From JAGMES01 sp023128035 (GTDB taxonomy: Bacteria; Bacillota; Halanaerobiia; DY22613): DNA of 35,600 bases. Below, in pieces: positions 33,777 through 35,600 of the stretch (its first letter is position 1; each line of letters starts with the position of its first letter). The stretch lies in assembly GCA_030627905.1 (NCBI GenBank), contig DAOVRZ010000054.1, forward strand, positions 1 through 35,600. Direction: 5' to 3'. The translations under genes and the position numbers were made by a program. The notes beneath the pieces are model-generated. The model was given only the letters and a program-made list of their open reading frames with translations. It ran no database searches and was not told where the DNA came from.

Positions 33777-34804
33777 GAAAGTTGTTGAATGTACTTTATG
33801 TAACTACTCCTGACTCATATCTTACTAAAGATGGGGAAAATGTTGTTGTTAAGGTGGATAATTCAGAAATTTTTCGAATACCGATTCATAATTTAGAGGG
33901 GATTGTAGCATTTGGATATATAGGTGCAAGTCCAGCGTTGATGAAATTATGTGCTGAGAGAAATGTTGGATTATCATTTTTAAGTGAGTATGGACGATTT
34001 TATGCAAGAGTAACTGGTAAAGTATCTGGAAATGTGCTTTTAAGAAGAGAGCAGTATCGAAGAGCAGATCAAGAAAAAGAGTCTTTAGATATTGCAAAAA
34101 ATTGTGTACTAGGTAAAATATTAAACTGTAGAGCTATTCTAAAAAGAGCTGTAAGGGATCATAATTCTGCTATTAATTCAACTTCAATTATGAGTGTTAT
34201 CGAAAAATTCACACGTAAAACAGAACGTGTAGAAAAATGTATTAGTTTGGATGAATTGATGGGAGTGGAAGGTGTTGCTGCTAGAGAGTATTTTTCTGTT
34301 TTTGATGAATTGATCCTTACACAGAAAGAAAGTTTTTTTATGCACGAAAGGACTCGCAGGCCACCGAGGGATAATCTGAATGCTTTGTTATCTTTTTTGT
34401 ATACAGTATTAGCACATGATGTGCAGTCAGCTCTTGAAAGTGTAGGACTTGATCCATACGTAGGTTTTTTACATAGAGATCGACCAGGAAGGGCAAGTTT
34501 GGCACTTGATTTGATGGAGGAACTCCGTCCTTATTTGGTAGACCGTATTGTATTAACTTTAATAAATCGTAAACAAATTAAGGGAACAGGTTTTCTGCAA
34601 AAAGAATCTGGTGGAATAATAATGGATTCGGATACAAAAAAACAGGTTATTACATCATGGCAAAAGCGAAAAAGAGAAGAAATAAAACATCCTTTTTTGA
34701 ATGAAAAAATTGAAATAGGCCTTATTCCTTATGCTCAGGCTTTGTTATTTGCAAGGTTTTTGCGAGGAGATTTAGAAGAGTATCCACCTTTTTTATGTAG
34801 ATAG
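33773..34804 (+). CDS. cas1: Cas1 integrase
   Basis: Cas1 with Cas2 inserts spacers at the leader end of the array. The 343 residues contain the metal ligands in EGVAAREYF (Glu near 165), LAHDVQSALESVGLDP (His near 212) and SLALDLMEELRP (Asp near 244). Length and motifs are normal, so the adaptation machinery looks functional, although the leader-proximal repeats of the array are altered. Confidence 0.98.
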   Translation: MRKLLNVLYVTTPDSYLTKDGENVVVKVDNSEIFRIPIHNLEGIVAFGYIGASPALMKLCAERNVGLSFLSEYGRFYARVTGKVSGNVLLRREQYRRADQEKESLDIAKNCVLGKILNCRAILKRAVRDHNSAINSTSIMSVIEKFTRKTERVEKCISLDELMGVEGVAAREYFSVFDELILTQKESFFMHERTRRPPRDNLNALLSFLYTVLAHDVQSALESVGLDPYVGFLHRDRPGRASLALDLMEELRPYLVDRIVLTLINRKQIKGTGFLQKESGGIIMDSDTKKQVITSWQKRKREEIKHPFLNEKIEIGLIPYAQALLFARFLRGDLEEYPPFLCR

Positions 34805-34820
34805 AAAGGGGTAAGATATA

Positions 34821-35111
34821 ATGATGGTATTGGTTACTTACGATGTAAGCACAATAGATCCTGCAGGCAAAAAAAGGTTACGATTAGTGGCTAAGCAATG
34901 TAAAAATTATGGGCAAAGGGTACAAAATTCAGTTTTTGAATGTCTCGTAGACCCTACTCAATTTGCTGAACTCAAACATGGATTAGAAAAAATAATCAAT
35001 CAAGAGAAAGATAGTTTAAGATATTATTATTTAGGTAAGAATTGGAAAAAAAGAGTAGAACATGTCGGTGCAAAAGAAGCATATGATCCTGAAGGTTTCT
35101 TAATGATATAG
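34821..35111 (+). CDS. cas2: Cas2
   Basis: The 96-residue partner of Cas1 starts MMVLVTYDVSTIDPAGKKRL with the ferredoxin-fold strand and Asp. SVFECLVDPTQFAEL is typical of type I-C Cas2. GAAAGGGGT precedes the ATG 16 bases after cas1. It ends two bases before the leader region. Confidence 0.97.
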   Translation: MMVLVTYDVSTIDPAGKKRLRLVAKQCKNYGQRVQNSVFECLVDPTQFAELKHGLEKIINQEKDSLRYYYLGKNWKKRVEHVGAKEAYDPEGFLMI

Positions 35112-35113
35112 AA

Positions 35114-35282
35114 TTGTGCGAATGTCAAGTGCACATAAAAACCCTAGGAGGTTCGCACATTAGGCTACGCTTAGGTTTTCGTGAAAAATGTTCAAAAATA
35201 GTTGTGAAAATATAAATTATTTTTGAGGTTCGCGGAAACAGTGAAATGAAGTGTTGGTATTACAGAGTTTATAACGGTCGGT
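35114..35282 (+). promoter_or_regulatory. Leader of the main CRISPR array
   Basis: This AT-rich, non-coding region lies between cas2 and the first repeat and is homologous to 29279-29442. Array transcription and spacer integration should start here. Confidence 0.85.
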
Positions 35283-35600
35283 GTCGCACCTCACGCAGGT
35301 GCGTCGCACCTCTTTGAATAGCTGCATCAAGGGTTGGGATAGCTGAGTCGCACCTCACGCAGGTGCGTCGCACCTCACATATAGCTCTCTCCTTTCATTA
35401 TAAAAACTCCGGTCGCACCTCACGCAGGTGCGTGGATTGAAATAAGAAATATGCTCAATATGGGGCAATTCTTCGACGGTCGCACCTCACGCAGGTGCGT
35501 GGATTGAAATCTGTTTTTTCTACTACATCATCCAAAGACCATCCGTCGCACCTCACGCAGGTGCGTGGATTGAAATCTGTTTTTTCTACTACATCATCCA
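35283..35600 (+). CRISPR. Main type I-C CRISPR array (first five repeats; runs off the window)
   Basis: Repeats start at 35283, 35347, 35412, 35479 and 35545. Repeats 3-5 are the normal 32 nt, ending GTGGATTGAAAT. Repeats 1 and 2 are a 30-nt variant: the first 20 nt of the repeat followed by its first 10 nt again, so the 3' handle GGATTGAAAT is missing. Counted that way, spacers are 34, 35, 35 and 34 nt. The fourth spacer (35511-35544) and the visible 24 nt of the fifth are identical. Confidence 0.97.

Noticed and set aside
35313..35544. Array spacers as self-targeting guides against this window
   Set aside because: I found no spacer match elsewhere in the window by eye; a database search would be needed for their targets.
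1..35600. tRNA or rRNA genes
   Set aside because: I looked for cloverleaf-like GGTTCRA blocks with matching acceptor arms and found none. The only structured RNAs seen are leaders, attenuators, MITE palindromes and CRISPR repeats.

Overview
The window is low-GC, Firmicutes-type DNA. Anaerobic Halanaerobiales or a close relative is my best guess. The reasons are the strongly AT-rich codon use, the frequent TTG and GTG starts, the T-box and PyrR-type leaders, a fused DHH/CBS/tRNA nucleotidyltransferase gene followed by a site-2 protease, trpS and scpAB, an apolipoprotein N-acyltransferase-like gene and solute-binding proteins without a lipobox. The last two suit a diderm firmicute. The affiliation is inference.

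Positions 1-8130 form an eroded accessory region. It holds a gene end, a truncated solute-binding protein, a T-box leader in front of a LeuT-type sodium symporter, two PyrR-type attenuators with no pyr genes, and an envelope cluster: a frameshifted PepSY/YycI-like protein, a caspase-like protein split by a 119-bp MITE, and an Lnt-like protein with an added C39-like domain. Positions 8379-18224 concern N-acyl-D-amino acid and peptide use: D-aminoacylase, a broken C26 peptidase, and a peptide-binding protein with two permeases. A 454-bp direct repeat there brackets broken 2-hydroxyacyl-CoA dehydratase genes and a broken Panacea antitoxin next to an intact membrane protein.

Positions 18300-24665 are a conserved housekeeping run (DHH/CBS/A-adding enzyme, M50 protease, HD protein, trpS, scpA, scpB). 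Positions 24666-26544 are a small island bounded by a 57-bp direct repeat of the scpB 3' end. It carries MITEs and a two-gene module (RipA-like membrane protein plus nucleoside deoxyribosyltransferase-like protein) that looks like an undescribed defence pair.

Positions 26800-35600 hold a complete type I-C CRISPR-Cas locus (cas3-cas5c-cas8c-cas7c-cas4-cas1-cas2). Two things are unusual. A leader plus a one-spacer mini-array sits inside the operon between cas3 and cas5c and is bracketed by a duplicated cas3 tail. In the main array the two leader-proximal repeats are a 30-nt rearranged form that lacks the crRNA 5' handle. Two MITE families (three and four copies) and IS605-type ends are scattered through the window, and at least nine genes or gene fragments are broken.
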